Source: an uncultured Granulosicoccus sp. (GTDB taxonomy: Bacteria > Pseudomonadota > Gammaproteobacteria > Granulosicoccales > Granulosicoccaceae). Taken from it: DNA of 64,000 nt. Shown here in pieces: positions 1-10,072 of this stretch. How positions within the stretch are numbered: the first letter of the stretch is position 1; each line of letters begins with the position of its first letter. Position numbers and translations under genes: made by a program. A model generated the notes under the pieces. It was not told the DNA's origin and made no database searches. It saw nothing but the letters and a program-made list of their open reading frames with translations. Location of the stretch: NCBI GenBank assembly GCA_937924505.1, contig CALDSR010000051.1, forward strand, positions 31,867-95,866, in the 5' to 3' direction.

Positions 1-92
1 GGGGTTGGATAAGTTGGCGCGCAAGCTCGTGGTCAGTTATTTTTAATAACTTCACAGACAATTTTTCAGTTTCACATTTCAGGAATGTCTTC

Positions 93-1073
93 ATGGGACT
101 TTTGCAAGAAGGTAAATGGGTCGATCAGTGGTATGACACCAAGTCGACCGGTGGTCGTTTTGAGCGCAAAGCTCCGCAGTTTCGACACTGGGTTACCGCT
201 GATGGGGCAGCTGGGCCCAGTGGTGATGCGGGGTTTGAGGCTGCCTCGGATCGTTATCATTTGTATGTGTCACTTGCCTGTCCGTGGGCTCATCGAACAC
301 TGATCTTTCGTGCACTGAAAGGTTTGGAGGATATTATTCCTGTATCAATCGTGCATTGGTATATGGCAGATAAAGGATGGACGTTTCAGTCGGGCGACGG
401 CGTTGTGGAGGATACGGTCAACGGTGTTGACTACATGTATCAAATATATACAGCCGCGATGCCAGACTATTCCGGACGAGTAACGGTGCCAGTGTTGTGG
501 GATAAAAAAACCAGCACCATTGTGTCGAATGAGTCGCCAGAAATTATTCGCATGTTCAATTGCGCTTTTGATCAGGTAGGTGCGAAAAGCGGTGATTACT
601 ATCCTGAAGCACTACGCACTGAAATTGACACTTTGAATGATCGTATTTACGAATCGGTCAACAATGGCGTTTACAAATGTGGCTTCGCGACCACACAAGA
701 AGCTTATGAAGAGGCGCTCTCACCACTGTTTGAAACGCTTGACTGGCTAGATGAGCGTTTGTCGAAACAGCGATATTTGACGGGTGGCACGATAACCGAG
801 GCGGATTGGAGGCTGTTTACAACGTTGGTTCGGTTCGACCCTGTGTACGTTGGTCACTTCAAATGCAATATCAGGCGAATTGAAGACTATCCGAATTTGT
901 CCGCGTATGTACGTGATCTTTATCAGCAACCTGGCATCGCGGAGACAGTGAATATGGAACATATAAAATGTCATTACTATGCGAGTCATGAATCGATCAA
1001 CCCCTCGCGTGTCGTGCCAGTGGGGCCTGATATCGACTTCATGGCAGCCCATGACAGAGCGCGGTTTGAATAG
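93..1073 (+). CDS. yqjG: glutathionyl-hydroquinone reductase (YqjG/ECM4-type, Xi-class GST)
   Basis: Cytosolic enzyme of the Xi-class glutathione transferases, which reduce glutathionyl-hydroquinones using glutathione. The 326-residue protein opens with the family signature WYDTKSTGG followed by FRHWVTADG and has the catalytic Cys63 in SLACPWAHRT at the end of the thioredoxin-like N-terminal half. The C-terminal helical half contains the LTGGTITEADWRLF segment typical of the family. Length and start match E. coli YqjG closely, and AGGA lies 8-12 bases before the ATG. No aromatic-degradation gene adjoins it, so a housekeeping quinone-detoxification role is the simplest reading. The next gene is convergent, so it is probably monocistronic. 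Confidence 0.93.
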   Translation: MGLLQEGKWVDQWYDTKSTGGRFERKAPQFRHWVTADGAAGPSGDAGFEAASDRYHLYVSLACPWAHRTLIFRALKGLEDIIPVSIVHWYMADKGWTFQSGDGVVEDTVNGVDYMYQIYTAAMPDYSGRVTVPVLWDKKTSTIVSNESPEIIRMFNCAFDQVGAKSGDYYPEALRTEIDTLNDRIYESVNNGVYKCGFATTQEAYEEALSPLFETLDWLDERLSKQRYLTGGTITEADWRLFTTLVRFDPVYVGHFKCNIRRIEDYPNLSAYVRDLYQQPGIAETVNMEHIKCHYYASHESINPSRVVPVGPDIDFMAAHDRARFE

Positions 1074-1406
1074 GTTTAGTGCTTTGTTATATTGCCGTTT
1101 GGGTGCTCGAATCTGACAGTCAGGTATCTTGCCGGGACTGACACGCATTTGAATCCAACGTTTATTTAAGTGGTATACGTCGGCGAACTATTGCAGCATG
1201 AAACCTGGGTGACTGGTACGATTGTTTCGAGCAAGGCACTTGGCCCATTCATAAAAATATTATCCAGGAGTAGCGAATGAATTTTGATCGGAGTGCACCT
1301 TGCTGACTGAGTGCAGTCGCAGTAACGCTTATTTTGTTCGTTAATCCGGAAGTAGTAAAACCACTGACTGCACGTGAACTTTGGGTTTCACAGCCTGAAG
1401 GTCCAT
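1074..1406. other. gene-free stretch with an SD-led interrupted reading frame
   Basis: No intact gene is recognised between the two convergent neighbours. An ATG at 1277 follows a good Shine-Dalgarno (CCAGGAG, 6 bases away), but the frame meets TGA at 1304 after nine codons and then stays open to 1516, overlapping the convergent gene. This may be a broken small gene or chance. Confidence 0.5.
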
Positions 1407-2411
1407 TCACTGTTTGCGTTTGGCGAGAAAGGCTTGGTGTGATTCAGGAGTGCCGTCGTGAAATGATCCGGTCCATTGATCCCAAGGAATTTCCAAGCCG
1501 CCGTAGTTGCAGGTGAAGAATCGATGGTGCAACTGGTGGTGAAAGGTACCGAGAGGTAGTACCAGTTTTCCCTTCAACAAAATACCCTGGTACCCCGAAT
1601 GTGTGGTTGCGGCTGAAAGCGTGAAATACATCAGATGAAAGGTAATCAAAAAAGGTGTCGATGGAATTATGAAATGAATCAAGACGGTACTTAAATAAAC
1701 CACGTGTTCTATCGGGTGCATGGACATTCCTGACCAGGGGCCTACATTGGTATTGCGATGGTGCAGGGCATGAACACGTGCGTAAATTTTGGAACTATGT
1801 ATGAGCCGATGAATCAGGAAGAAATGCGTCGTTTCCCATAGGGGAATCAGCAGGATCATCAACGCCAACCACGCCCATTGCGCTGGCATGGACAATTCGG
1901 GTGCGTAGTTGTTTGCGATCGCCCATAACATCAGCGCCTCATATAGCGTCCAGATCATGACGCCGCTGGTTAAAGTCCAGAACATATTGTCGCGAACCTG
2001 TGATCCAAATGTGAATACACGACTTGAAGTTGCAAATGGGCGAGCGTCATAGCGACGCTCATTCTCTTGTTTGCGCGCTATATAGAAGTACCAATGTAAT
2101 CCACCAGCGACAAAACACATCAGCAAAAAATTGCGGATATAGAGGCTGGTGATCCAGCCGATAGACAATTCTTGAGTAGTAATGGAAGAAGGTTGAAAGT
2201 ACAGGCTTGACAAAATAGCCAGCAATAGAATGATCAAGCGTTCCGAGATCGGAAACCAGCCGCCCACAACCCATTTGACCACTTGTCCGATATTAGGTGG
2301 CCACCGAAAATAGGGTGACACGAGGACTGGTGCGGAAGGCTTGTAGTGCCAGTTGACTCTTGATTGCCGCGTAGGAGAAGGTGCGGAGCTGGTCTTGTCG
2401 GTTTGCTGCAT
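1407..2411 (-). CDS. sterol desaturase / fatty acid hydroxylase family membrane protein
   Basis: Integral membrane di-iron hydroxylase or desaturase of the fatty acid hydroxylase superfamily. The histidine boxes HRLIH, HALHH and HHQLHH are all present, separated by hydrophobic segments. I count about five membrane spans, with the histidines facing the cytoplasm in this family. The frame is open up to 2564, but the ATG at 2411 (protein starting MQQTDKTSS, 334 residues) has AGGAGA six to seven bases upstream, and it removes an otherwise large overlap with the permease gene upstream. It lies 77 bases after that permease on the same strand, so cotranscription is possible. The substrate (sterol, hopanoid, carotenoid or lipid) cannot be told from sequence. 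Confidence 0.85.
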   Translation of the reverse strand: MQQTDKTSSAPSPTRQSRVNWHYKPSAPVLVSPYFRWPPNIGQVVKWVVGGWFPISERLIILLLAILSSLYFQPSSITTQELSIGWITSLYIRNFLLMCFVAGGLHWYFYIARKQENERRYDARPFATSSRVFTFGSQVRDNMFWTLTSGVMIWTLYEALMLWAIANNYAPELSMPAQWAWLALMILLIPLWETTHFFLIHRLIHSSKIYARVHALHHRNTNVGPWSGMSMHPIEHVVYLSTVLIHFIIPSTPFLITFHLMYFTLSAATTHSGYQGILLKGKLVLPLGTFHHQLHHRFFTCNYGGLEIPWDQWTGSFHDGTPESHQAFLAKRKQ

Positions 2412-2488
2412 AGCTCTTCTCCTGCTGACTATTGGACGGGTAGTGATATTCGCGATGGATATCTTGCTGTGTGAACGAAATCCGAAGC

Positions 2489-4258
2489 TTAAGCCCAAAC
2501 CAGAATAATCATCGGAACCGCCACCGCTATGATCACCATATCCAATGGTAACCCGAGTCGCCAATAGTCGCTGAATTGATAACTACCGGGGCCCAGTACC
2601 AGTGTGTTGGATTGGTGTCCAACTGGGGTCAGATAGGGGGATGCTGCGCCAATCGCGACGGCCATTAGCAGCGGATCTGCGGACATGGACAAAGTATCAG
2701 CCAGGCTCAGGGCAATCGGCGCCATCAGGATCGCCGTCGGCGTGTTATGCACAAGATCCGAGAGTCCCATGCTGGTTATCAAAATCAAAGTCAGTAATGC
2801 CCACAGCGGGATATCCTCGGCAACCGACACCAATGCCTCAGCGATCAGCGCAGTGGCGCCAGTCGTTTGCAGCGCTTCACCCACGGGTATCAAAAAGCCA
2901 AGGAGTACGATAACTGGCCACTCAATGCTGCGGTACGCTTCACGTAGAGATACAGCTTTGAGTAATACCAGTGCTCCCACTACTGTAGTAAACGCTATCT
3001 GAACCGGTAGTAGTCCAAATGCTGTTGCCAATATTCCAAGTGCAAAAACGAATGGGGTTGTCAGTGCGCCTCTTTTTGGCGTAATTTCCATCCCCCGGTT
3101 TTTGATAGCAAGACATCCGAAATTGGCACAAAGCTGTTCCAATGCTTGTTTTTCTCCTTGCAAGAGCAGCACATCGCCGGTTTTGAATCGTACGTTTTTT
3201 AATCGCGCGACTGTTGGGTGATCCTCGCGTGCGATTGCCAACAAATTTACGGCAAATCGCTTGTGTATTTCAATGCTACGGCTGGCGAACCCTTCGATCA
3301 TGGAGTTCGGCATTACGACTGCCTCAATCACAATCACATCGGGTGATTTTAGCCAACCGGGGTCTGTCAACTCAGCGCCAGCGTGTACGAGAGATGTGTC
3401 TTCGAACAATGGTTGCAAGGCTTCGCTATCACCATGCAGTATCAAGACATCGTTGGGTTCGATTATCTCGTTTGTCCCTGGTGCAAGGCGTCTGCTGTTG
3501 TTGCGAATTATCGCCATGACAGTAGCTTCGTTTTCGCACATTGATTCCAGGGTGCCTACTGTTTTTCCGACCAACTGTGATGATTGCGGTATCAGGACTT
3601 CGGTCAGATAGCGTGTGATACGAGATTGATCACCGTTACCATGCTCTTGGTGTTTTGGTAGCAGGTACCTGCTGGCGGTCACCAGAAATAGTACGCCGGC
3701 AATTGCTACGGCCAAACCAACAGGAGTGAAGTCGAACATACTGAATGGTTCGCCCGAATGGTCGGCCCGAACGCTGGCGATTATTATATTGGGCGGTGTT
3801 CCTATAAGAGTAATGAGACCACCCAATAAACTTGCAAAGGACAGTGGCATCAGCAGGGTCGAAGCAGCTCGCTTTGCTTTACGTGCATCTCGAACTGTAA
3901 TTGGTAACATCAACGCTAACGCACCGATATTGTTCATGAATGCTGAAAGAACGGATGTAGTTACGCAATTGGCAGCGAGTTGTGACCGGGCCGTCCGTCG
4001 AAAAAGGGCAAGGTAACTTAAGAAAAAGCCAACTACACCTGATGATTGGAGTGCCTGGCTAATCACGAGCACACAAGCTACCGTGATAACGGCTGGATGC
4101 GAGAAACCGTCGAAGGCGTGATCAACTGGCACGATGCCAGTATAGACACTCGACATCAGCGCCAGTCCGGCAACTATGTCATAGCGCCAGTGATTCCAGA
4201 TAAACAGCGACATGGTCGCTGCCAGAATTACGAAGATGCTGATTTGTGCGGCTGTCAT
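2489..4258 (-). CDS. SLC13/DASS-family anion permease with two RCK_C domains
   Basis: Inner-membrane sodium-coupled or proton-coupled transporter for dicarboxylate, sulfate or a similar anion. The first five membrane spans are followed by two soluble TrkA-C/RCK_C domains at about residues 195-370, then by the second transmembrane half. Visible family motifs are FSHPAVITVA, the GTPPNIII loop after the fourth or fifth helix, and LVHNTPTAI and VGHQSNTLV in the second half. I start at the ATG at 4258 (MTAAQISIF) because the first membrane helix then begins directly, as in relatives; an ATG at 4294 adds twelve unlikely residues. Length is 589, normal for SLC13 proteins with RCK inserts. The substrate is not determinable. 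Confidence 0.88.
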   Translation of the reverse strand: MTAAQISIFVILAATMSLFIWNHWRYDIVAGLALMSSVYTGIVPVDHAFDGFSHPAVITVACVLVISQALQSSGVVGFFLSYLALFRRTARSQLAANCVTTSVLSAFMNNIGALALMLPITVRDARKAKRAASTLLMPLSFASLLGGLITLIGTPPNIIIASVRADHSGEPFSMFDFTPVGLAVAIAGVLFLVTASRYLLPKHQEHGNGDQSRITRYLTEVLIPQSSQLVGKTVGTLESMCENEATVMAIIRNNSRRLAPGTNEIIEPNDVLILHGDSEALQPLFEDTSLVHAGAELTDPGWLKSPDVIVIEAVVMPNSMIEGFASRSIEIHKRFAVNLLAIAREDHPTVARLKNVRFKTGDVLLLQGEKQALEQLCANFGCLAIKNRGMEITPKRGALTTPFVFALGILATAFGLLPVQIAFTTVVGALVLLKAVSLREAYRSIEWPVIVLLGFLIPVGEALQTTGATALIAEALVSVAEDIPLWALLTLILITSMGLSDLVHNTPTAILMAPIALSLADTLSMSADPLLMAVAIGAASPYLTPVGHQSNTLVLGPGSYQFSDYWRLGLPLDMVIIAVAVPMIILVWA

Positions 4259-4592
4259 GGAAGCCGTCTGCGAAATACCATGAGTAGATCGCATCCCTGT
4301 GCTGTGTGACTAATCTGATTATCTATCCGTGCTTTCGAAATACTGGTGATTATACGGTAGAAAATAATTGATGGGTTACTGCATCCTGGCAATGTGCGCA
4401 GTGCGAAATCAATAGAATCATGTGCCAGTCTTGAGTGATATTCCGTATAGGCATGAATCAAACCGACCGAGAATATTGTCGTGATGCCAGCCGACGCCTG
4501 TCATCTGGTAAATTGTGATTTGAGGCAGAAGCGATCATGACAACTCTCGGTATGGCGAACGCTCAACCGGGCTTTATAATAAGTGTTCTGAT
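4259..4592. other. intergenic region between two leftward genes
   Basis: Holds the presumed promoter of the permease gene. No convincing gene, hairpin terminator or repeat seen. Confidence 0.5.
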
Positions 4593-6998
4593 TTAAGCCG
4601 CTCGCTGCGTGGAATCTACACTTTGTGATTCAATTTTTTTGATTGTGGCTGATAAGTCGCTGGCTGGCACAGGCTTGGAATAGAAGTAGCCTTGAATATG
4701 ATGAACGCCTAGCGACCTGATATTCTGATTTTGATCTTCAGTTTCGACACCTTCTGCTACTGTTTGGAGATTAAACAATTTTGCCAATTGAACGATCGAA
4801 TTGGCAACGGAGTTTGCCGGATCGCTATCATTAAGTGCGATTATAAATGCGCGATCAATTTTTAAAGTATCTAGCGGTAACTCTTGCAAGTATTGTAGTG
4901 ATGAATAGCCTGTGCCGAAATCGTCTATTGCGATAGCAATTCCAGATTCTTTAAAGGTATTGAGAATGGAAACAACACGGCCGATATCACTCATTACAAT
5001 ACTCTCTGTGACTTCGAGCTCCAGGCATTCATGGTTCAATCCGTGGGTGTTAAGTGATGAGAAAACATCATCAATAAAATTTTCGTCACCAAATTGTTGG
5101 GTTGATATATTCACTGCGACTTGTAGATTCGAGTGGTTGTCTTTTTGCAAATGTGATATTTCACGGCATGCTTCGTTCAAGACCCAATGGCCGATGCTTC
5201 CCATTAATCCAGTATCTTCAGCAACGGGGATGAAATCTCCGGGCGATACGAAGCCCCGTTCGGGATGTAACCAACGCACCAGGGCTTCAACACTTTTTAC
5301 CTTTCCGGTTTGTGTACACACCTTTGGTTGATAGACAAGTTTGAACTCGTCGTTGTCTATTCCTTTTTTCAAATCCAATTCCAGTTGCAATCGTTGCGCA
5401 TGGTCGCTCGCAATTTGTACATTATAGCGGTAGGGGACTTCCAGCTTCTTGGCCTTGCTGTGATACATCGCAATATCCGCATTTTTAGTCAGCTCGACTC
5501 CACTATTACAATCATACGGTGAAATGCAAAATCCAATGCTGGCGCCCACCTTTAGACCGAGCCCTTGAATCATGAAGGTTTTTTTCATTGCATGTAATAA
5601 TTGCCATGCAATCGCCTCTACTTCAGCTGCTGATTGAGCATCAGAAATAAGTATTGCGAATTCATCACCGCCCATTCGTGCAATTAGATGAGAAGGATGG
5701 CAATTTGACTTGAGCCTTGCCGCAAGCTCTTTCAGCAATTCATCTCCCAGAGAGTGACCATAGTTGTCATTTATTGCTTTAAATCTGTCCAGGTCCATGA
5801 ATATAACGGCCTGTATCTGCGAGTCTGAGCCAGAGGTGTTTTTCAGCGTTGATTCAAAATTCATCCTGTTCGGAAGTTGAGTGAGGCTGTCATAATAGGC
5901 GTATCTTTTGACCTTGCGATTGATGGCGACAGAAGCGATTGTTATTGCCAAGCATAAAAAAATCAGAAATATATCAATTATCAAGTTTCTAGTCGATTTC
6001 TTGCCGTAATTTTCAGCAATCGTATCCATTGAAAGATGGGTTAACTCACCAAGCTCCTCCATTAATTTTAAAACAGAGAGAATTACATTTTTTAATTCAT
6101 CGTGTACATAATCGTCACGCTGATCCAGGCCCCGCAACAAGTGGAAATTTCTTTCAGCTCTATAGTTAATCTGATGATAAAGATCTCGTGATTGCACAGC
6201 AAGTGGTAGCAATAGTGATGCATTGTCGCTAGCTTGCGCAAGAGATACAATATTTTCAAAGTGTTGTTCTAGAGTTCGATGCTGTGTCGCAATCTGTAAC
6301 TGATTCCCAAGATTAGTAACATGGCCTTCCAAAGATAATTTGTTCCAGACTGTATATTCCTTGGCCAGCTCTACATTGGCTGCAAGAATTTCGTTTAATA
6401 ATGAATGGTAGTGAGATATGGCGGACGCATTGTTGTTGGGTAGATATTTCAGGCTTCGGGCAAGGTCAACAAGCGAATCAATAGTGTCTGTCTGGCTTTC
6501 GAATAGTGAGGAAAATGTGTTGTGTTCGTCTATATCTGCACTTGGGATACGTTGCGATAGTGAGTAACTTCTATGTTCTCGCAGTAGGGTTCTATTTCTA
6601 TCCAATTCCTTTAGTTGCATTGACAGAATCGGTTGTGTTGTTGCCATGCGTTCAAATTGAAAATCGTCGATACTATCCTTAATTTCTGTGATAAATGCAT
6701 CGATCTTCGAATCCGTATTTTTTCCGACGGTTTTAAGCCGGAGTAGATATTGATTCTGAATTTCTGTCCCTGATATGACAGAGTTAAAATACGTGTCGAA
6801 CTCATCACGTTCCAGTGCTAAAGCACTGTTTGCCTGGAATATTTGCCTTTCGATCTGGACATTGGCCTGTAAATTTCTAGCATCCACTCGTTGCACAACA
6901 GCTATATATAAGAAGCTGATGGACAACCAAAGAACCAATGCAATAACAATCAGATTGATAAATATGAGGTTGCCGCGAATTGTTAGAAATGACTTCAT
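4593..6998 (-). CDS. membrane-anchored GGDEF-EAL protein (c-di-GMP turnover)
   Basis: Inner-membrane protein predicted to make and/or degrade cyclic di-GMP. A membrane helix at about residues 10-33 is followed by a roughly 300-residue mostly helical periplasmic sensor, a second helix near 340-360, then GGDEF (about 370-520) and EAL (about 545-790). The GGDEF motif is intact (ARMGGDEFAI), with FMDLDRFKAINDNYGH before it, so cyclase activity is plausible. The RxxD inhibitory site normally found just upstream reads HPSH, so product inhibition there is probably lost. In the EAL domain the residues YQPK, EALVRW, NIS, EVTES, DDFGTGYSS, VAEGVE and QGYFYSKP all look intact, so phosphodiesterase activity is also likely. 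No chemosensory or biofilm genes adjoin it. Confidence 0.93.
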   Translation of the reverse strand: MKSFLTIRGNLIFINLIVIALVLWLSISFLYIAVVQRVDARNLQANVQIERQIFQANSALALERDEFDTYFNSVISGTEIQNQYLLRLKTVGKNTDSKIDAFITEIKDSIDDFQFERMATTQPILSMQLKELDRNRTLLREHRSYSLSQRIPSADIDEHNTFSSLFESQTDTIDSLVDLARSLKYLPNNNASAISHYHSLLNEILAANVELAKEYTVWNKLSLEGHVTNLGNQLQIATQHRTLEQHFENIVSLAQASDNASLLLPLAVQSRDLYHQINYRAERNFHLLRGLDQRDDYVHDELKNVILSVLKLMEELGELTHLSMDTIAENYGKKSTRNLIIDIFLIFLCLAITIASVAINRKVKRYAYYDSLTQLPNRMNFESTLKNTSGSDSQIQAVIFMDLDRFKAINDNYGHSLGDELLKELAARLKSNCHPSHLIARMGGDEFAILISDAQSAAEVEAIAWQLLHAMKKTFMIQGLGLKVGASIGFCISPYDCNSGVELTKNADIAMYHSKAKKLEVPYRYNVQIASDHAQRLQLELDLKKGIDNDEFKLVYQPKVCTQTGKVKSVEALVRWLHPERGFVSPGDFIPVAEDTGLMGSIGHWVLNEACREISHLQKDNHSNLQVAVNISTQQFGDENFIDDVFSSLNTHGLNHECLELEVTESIVMSDIGRVVSILNTFKESGIAIAIDDFGTGYSSLQYLQELPLDTLKIDRAFIIALNDSDPANSVANSIVQLAKLFNLQTVAEGVETEDQNQNIRSLGVHHIQGYFYSKPVPASDLSATIKKIESQSVDSTQRAA

Positions 6999-7472
6999 AG
7001 ATAATTGATATTATTTGTCATTTTATATGTATAAAATAAAATTTACTCACTATAGAGTGCTTATATAGTGATTGAGTGGTTGCAAAGAGAAAGATGAACA
7101 GATGATATGTCTATCGGCAGATATGGTTATACAAGTACGACTGCCGGGTTACAAGCTGTTCAATATGCTAGTCAATCATGAATTATCAGCAGACATAACC
7201 GTTATGCGACAGGCGATAAAAACGGTCCAATTACTTAATTTTCAGCTTCGCAGTGAGATTACCCGGGTTACATGCGGGTACCAATTCTCAAATGTCGGGC
7301 GGTGATGGATTGTGAGGGGTATGGGAGCAGGATGCTGTTATCGCTGGTGGCGTAAAGTGGGTGAGCCGGGCGTTGCTGATTTTCTGCGATGAGTCAGACA
7401 ATATGATGAGTCAGGCAATATAACGACTGCACCCATAGGAACTCTATAAAAAGTGGGATTAAAGGGTAGAGA
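6999..7472. other. intergenic region, no supported gene
   Basis: Carries the upstream region of the GGDEF-EAL gene and the 3' flank of the histidine kinase gene. A 77-codon frame at 7072-7305 lacks a ribosome-binding site and resembles no family I know, so it is left out. Confidence 0.5.
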
Positions 7473-9032
7473 CTAGCCGAGCAATAGTTCCTTTTTTTGT
7501 TCATTATGTCTTTTGGAAATTGGGTCGGATGACGCTATCCGAAAACGGATAGTCGTACCTTTGCCGGGCGTGCTTTCAATACTTATTTTTGTATTGTGCA
7601 ATGCCAAAATATTGTTGACTATGGCTAAACCAAGGCCAAACTGCCCGTTTGAATCATCTGTTTCCGTCGTTGATCCGGTGAAGTACCGCTGGGTTACACG
7701 CTTTCTTTTTTCTCGATTCATGCCGCAACCCGAGTCAATGAAGGCGACGTCTATATGGTCGTGATGAAACCGATCCAGTCTGATAACGATATCACCTCCA
7801 TTGGATGTATGGCGTATTGCGTTTTCCGCCAGGTTTTCAAAAACTCGCTGAATCATTCCAATGTCGGCTTTTACATCATAATCGCACCCATTACTACGAA
7901 TTGGTTTGGTATACAAGTTGATACCTTTTTTGCAAGCTTTTATTTGGAATTCCTGAGCTGTGTCGTTTGCCAATTCAAGGAGGCTGAAAGTCTCTAAAGA
8001 TGGGCTGATCTCTCCTGATTCAAGTTTCGTTAGTGTGAATAATTGTGCGACAAGCTGACCTAAGTGTTTGCTTTGTCGGAAAGCAATATGAATATAGGCG
8101 TTTTTATTTTCGTCGCTTAACGAATTGTTTTTTAATAACAAGGTTTCCAGATAACCTTGCATTGTGGTTAAAGGCGTTCGCAAATCGTGCGAAATATTAG
8201 CAATAAATTCTCGTCTGTTGGTATCTTTGGTTTCCAGCTCTTCGTACTGTGCAGCCAGTTTGTTGGTCATGCTCTGGTAGGACTGCGCCAGTTGATCAAT
8301 TTCATCAAATCCCAATATATTGTCTTTCGATTCGTTTAGATTTGTGTTGGATAATTCCGGTAAGCACTGCGCATCTTCATTCACTCGTCTGTTGAGGGTT
8401 TTAAGTCGACGGGTAAGCATCATAAAAACCATCACGCCACTTATGAAAGCCAACAAAAGTACACATAGCAGGGTTGCAGTAAGGTTTCTAAAGCTGTAAC
8501 TATCCTTCATGGTATCCATTATTGACTGGTATTGCTTGCCGGCAACTACAGCGTAAATGTAAGCAGCTATAGTTTGATCGCCAGAATTACTGTCGTTTTC
8601 ATAAAGGGGAAATGCGGAAAAGATAACTTGGTTTGTGAGATGTTTTGGATCGTCCCCTTTGATCGGAAATTTCCTGTCTTCTTGTAGAAATTCGTCGATC
8701 GCGCTTAACCCTACCTTTTTACGTATTACTTGTTTGTTGGCAGGGGCGTTAGCTATAACATTCCCATCGGTATCGAGCATATAGACTTCAACACTCGGGT
8801 TTATCATCATTACATGTGGCGCAATATCTTCTAACCATGAAGTCTGAATGTTTCCATTTTGAATGAAGCCACTGTTTTCGGCCATGTACATTGCTATAGG
8901 CGCGTTTAGTTGCTGGGTAAATTCCAGAAAATAGTTCTGGTTGGAACGATGCGATAACCACAGTACAGACAAGCCGAGAACCACTAAAATTCCGGTGAAT
9001 GCAATAGATAGACGTGCGAAAAGGGTGGTCAC
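7473..9032 (-). CDS. sensor histidine kinase
   Basis: Membrane sensor kinase of a two-component system. Helix 1 (about 8-28) and helix 2 (about 185-208) flank a periplasmic sensor of some 155 residues with a PAS/CACHE-like segment (VYMLDTDGNVI). A HAMP-like linker then leads to HisKA with the phospho-accepting His282 in NISHDLRTPL, and HATPase_c with the N box NLAENAIRHT, DSGCGM and GLGLAI. The GTG at 9032 is chosen because it overlaps the stop of the response regulator gene by four bases (GTGA), the usual translationally coupled arrangement; a frame extending to 9068 would run into the regulator gene. The signal is unknown. Confidence 0.93.
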   Translation of the reverse strand: MTTLFARLSIAFTGILVVLGLSVLWLSHRSNQNYFLEFTQQLNAPIAMYMAENSGFIQNGNIQTSWLEDIAPHVMMINPSVEVYMLDTDGNVIANAPANKQVIRKKVGLSAIDEFLQEDRKFPIKGDDPKHLTNQVIFSAFPLYENDSNSGDQTIAAYIYAVVAGKQYQSIMDTMKDSYSFRNLTATLLCVLLLAFISGVMVFMMLTRRLKTLNRRVNEDAQCLPELSNTNLNESKDNILGFDEIDQLAQSYQSMTNKLAAQYEELETKDTNRREFIANISHDLRTPLTTMQGYLETLLLKNNSLSDENKNAYIHIAFRQSKHLGQLVAQLFTLTKLESGEISPSLETFSLLELANDTAQEFQIKACKKGINLYTKPIRSNGCDYDVKADIGMIQRVFENLAENAIRHTSNGGDIVIRLDRFHHDHIDVAFIDSGCGMNREKRKRVTQRYFTGSTTETDDSNGQFGLGLAIVNNILALHNTKISIESTPGKGTTIRFRIASSDPISKRHNEQKKELLLG

Positions 9033-9727
9033 GATATCGGTTTGGACAATTTGTAGCCAACACCCCAAACTGTTTGAATGTACCTAGGGTTACTGGGGTC
9101 TTTTTCTATTTTCGCTCGTAGTCTATTGATATGGCTGTTTACCGTGTGCAAGTAGCCTTTGTGCTGATAACCCCAAACTTGTTCAAGCAGTTCCTTACGC
9201 TTGAATACTATTTCAGGTGCCATCGCGAAGAATCGGAGTAATTCGAATTCGCGGCTAGTCAGGGATATTTGTGTGCCACTAACGGATACGGTTCGTGCGG
9301 CTGGATTCAAGACGATCTCGCCGACAGTGATTAGCCCTGTCTTTGGCGTTTCACGCAAAGCATCCACACGCCTGAAAATCGCATTTACTCGGGCGATGAG
9401 CTCTGTAATGCTGAACGGTTTTGTGATGTAGTCATCTGCGCCACTGTCGAGTCCGGAGACTCGCTGCGCTTCTGACGTTCGAGCGGTCACTAGAATAATC
9501 GGTGTCGCCGGTTTGAATTCCCGGACTTGTTGGCAAATTGTCAAGCCATCGACCTGCGGTAATGTCAAGTCGAGCATGATCAAATCCCAATGGCCTTTTA
9601 GCGCCAAAGTCAGGCCGCGTATACCGTCGGCGGCATGAGTGACTTCCAGATTTAAATCCTCCAGATGCAGTTTCGCGATATCCGCGATTTCCTGTTCGTC
9701 TTCAACCAGCAGGATTTTTCGACTCAT
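9029..9727 (-). CDS. OmpR/PhoB-family response regulator
   Basis: Cytoplasmic DNA-binding partner of the kinase that follows. The N-terminal receiver domain has acidic residues in LLVEDEQ, phospho-acceptor Asp53 in LDLTLP, and TAR plus the KPF lysine downstream. The C-terminal winged helix (about 130-230) has LTSREFELL and the terminal WGVGYKL. The ATG at 9727 gives MSRKILLVEDE, the usual receiver start, and 232 residues; a longer frame from a GTG at 9778 is unlikely. This gene comes first in the operon, with the kinase overlapping by four bases. Target genes are not evident from the surroundings. Confidence 0.94.
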   Translation of the reverse strand: MSRKILLVEDEQEIADIAKLHLEDLNLEVTHAADGIRGLTLALKGHWDLIMLDLTLPQVDGLTICQQVREFKPATPIILVTARTSEAQRVSGLDSGADDYITKPFSITELIARVNAIFRRVDALRETPKTGLITVGEIVLNPAARTVSVSGTQISLTSREFELLRFFAMAPEIVFKRKELLEQVWGYQHKGYLHTVNSHINRLRAKIEKDPSNPRYIQTVWGVGYKLSKPIS

Positions 9728-10072
9728 GTCGCAGAGTATCCTGGGCGAGTATGCATGGTTTGAGTTCCTCCTGGGCACAGTTTCTATCGTTTCGACTGTT
9801 CTCCTGCTATTAGTTCAATCAAAGTGAGGTCTTGAGGCCTGCCATCGCTGACGGTAGGACCGGGAATCCAATCTCGCGGTAGCGCTACTATAATAATGTC
9901 GCCTTTGGCTTAGGTTCTGACCTGTCATCCTGGCTCTTTGCGTTCTCCACGCAAATGTGTAGCTGGTGCGGCGCGAATGGCGGATATCTGTGCATCTATT
10001 GGATGGGTCGCCGATATCAGTGATGCTGGACGCTCGGCATGTCCAAGGTCCAAGCGGCAGGGAGAATCTTAA
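9728..10072. other. intergenic region, no supported gene
   Basis: Contains the promoter region of the two-component operon. No gene, terminator hairpin or repeat is recognised. Confidence 0.45.

Noticed and set aside
7072..7305. 77-codon frame between GGDEF-EAL and histidine kinase genes
   Set aside because: No Shine-Dalgarno, no similarity to any family, opposite strand to its neighbours; most likely chance.
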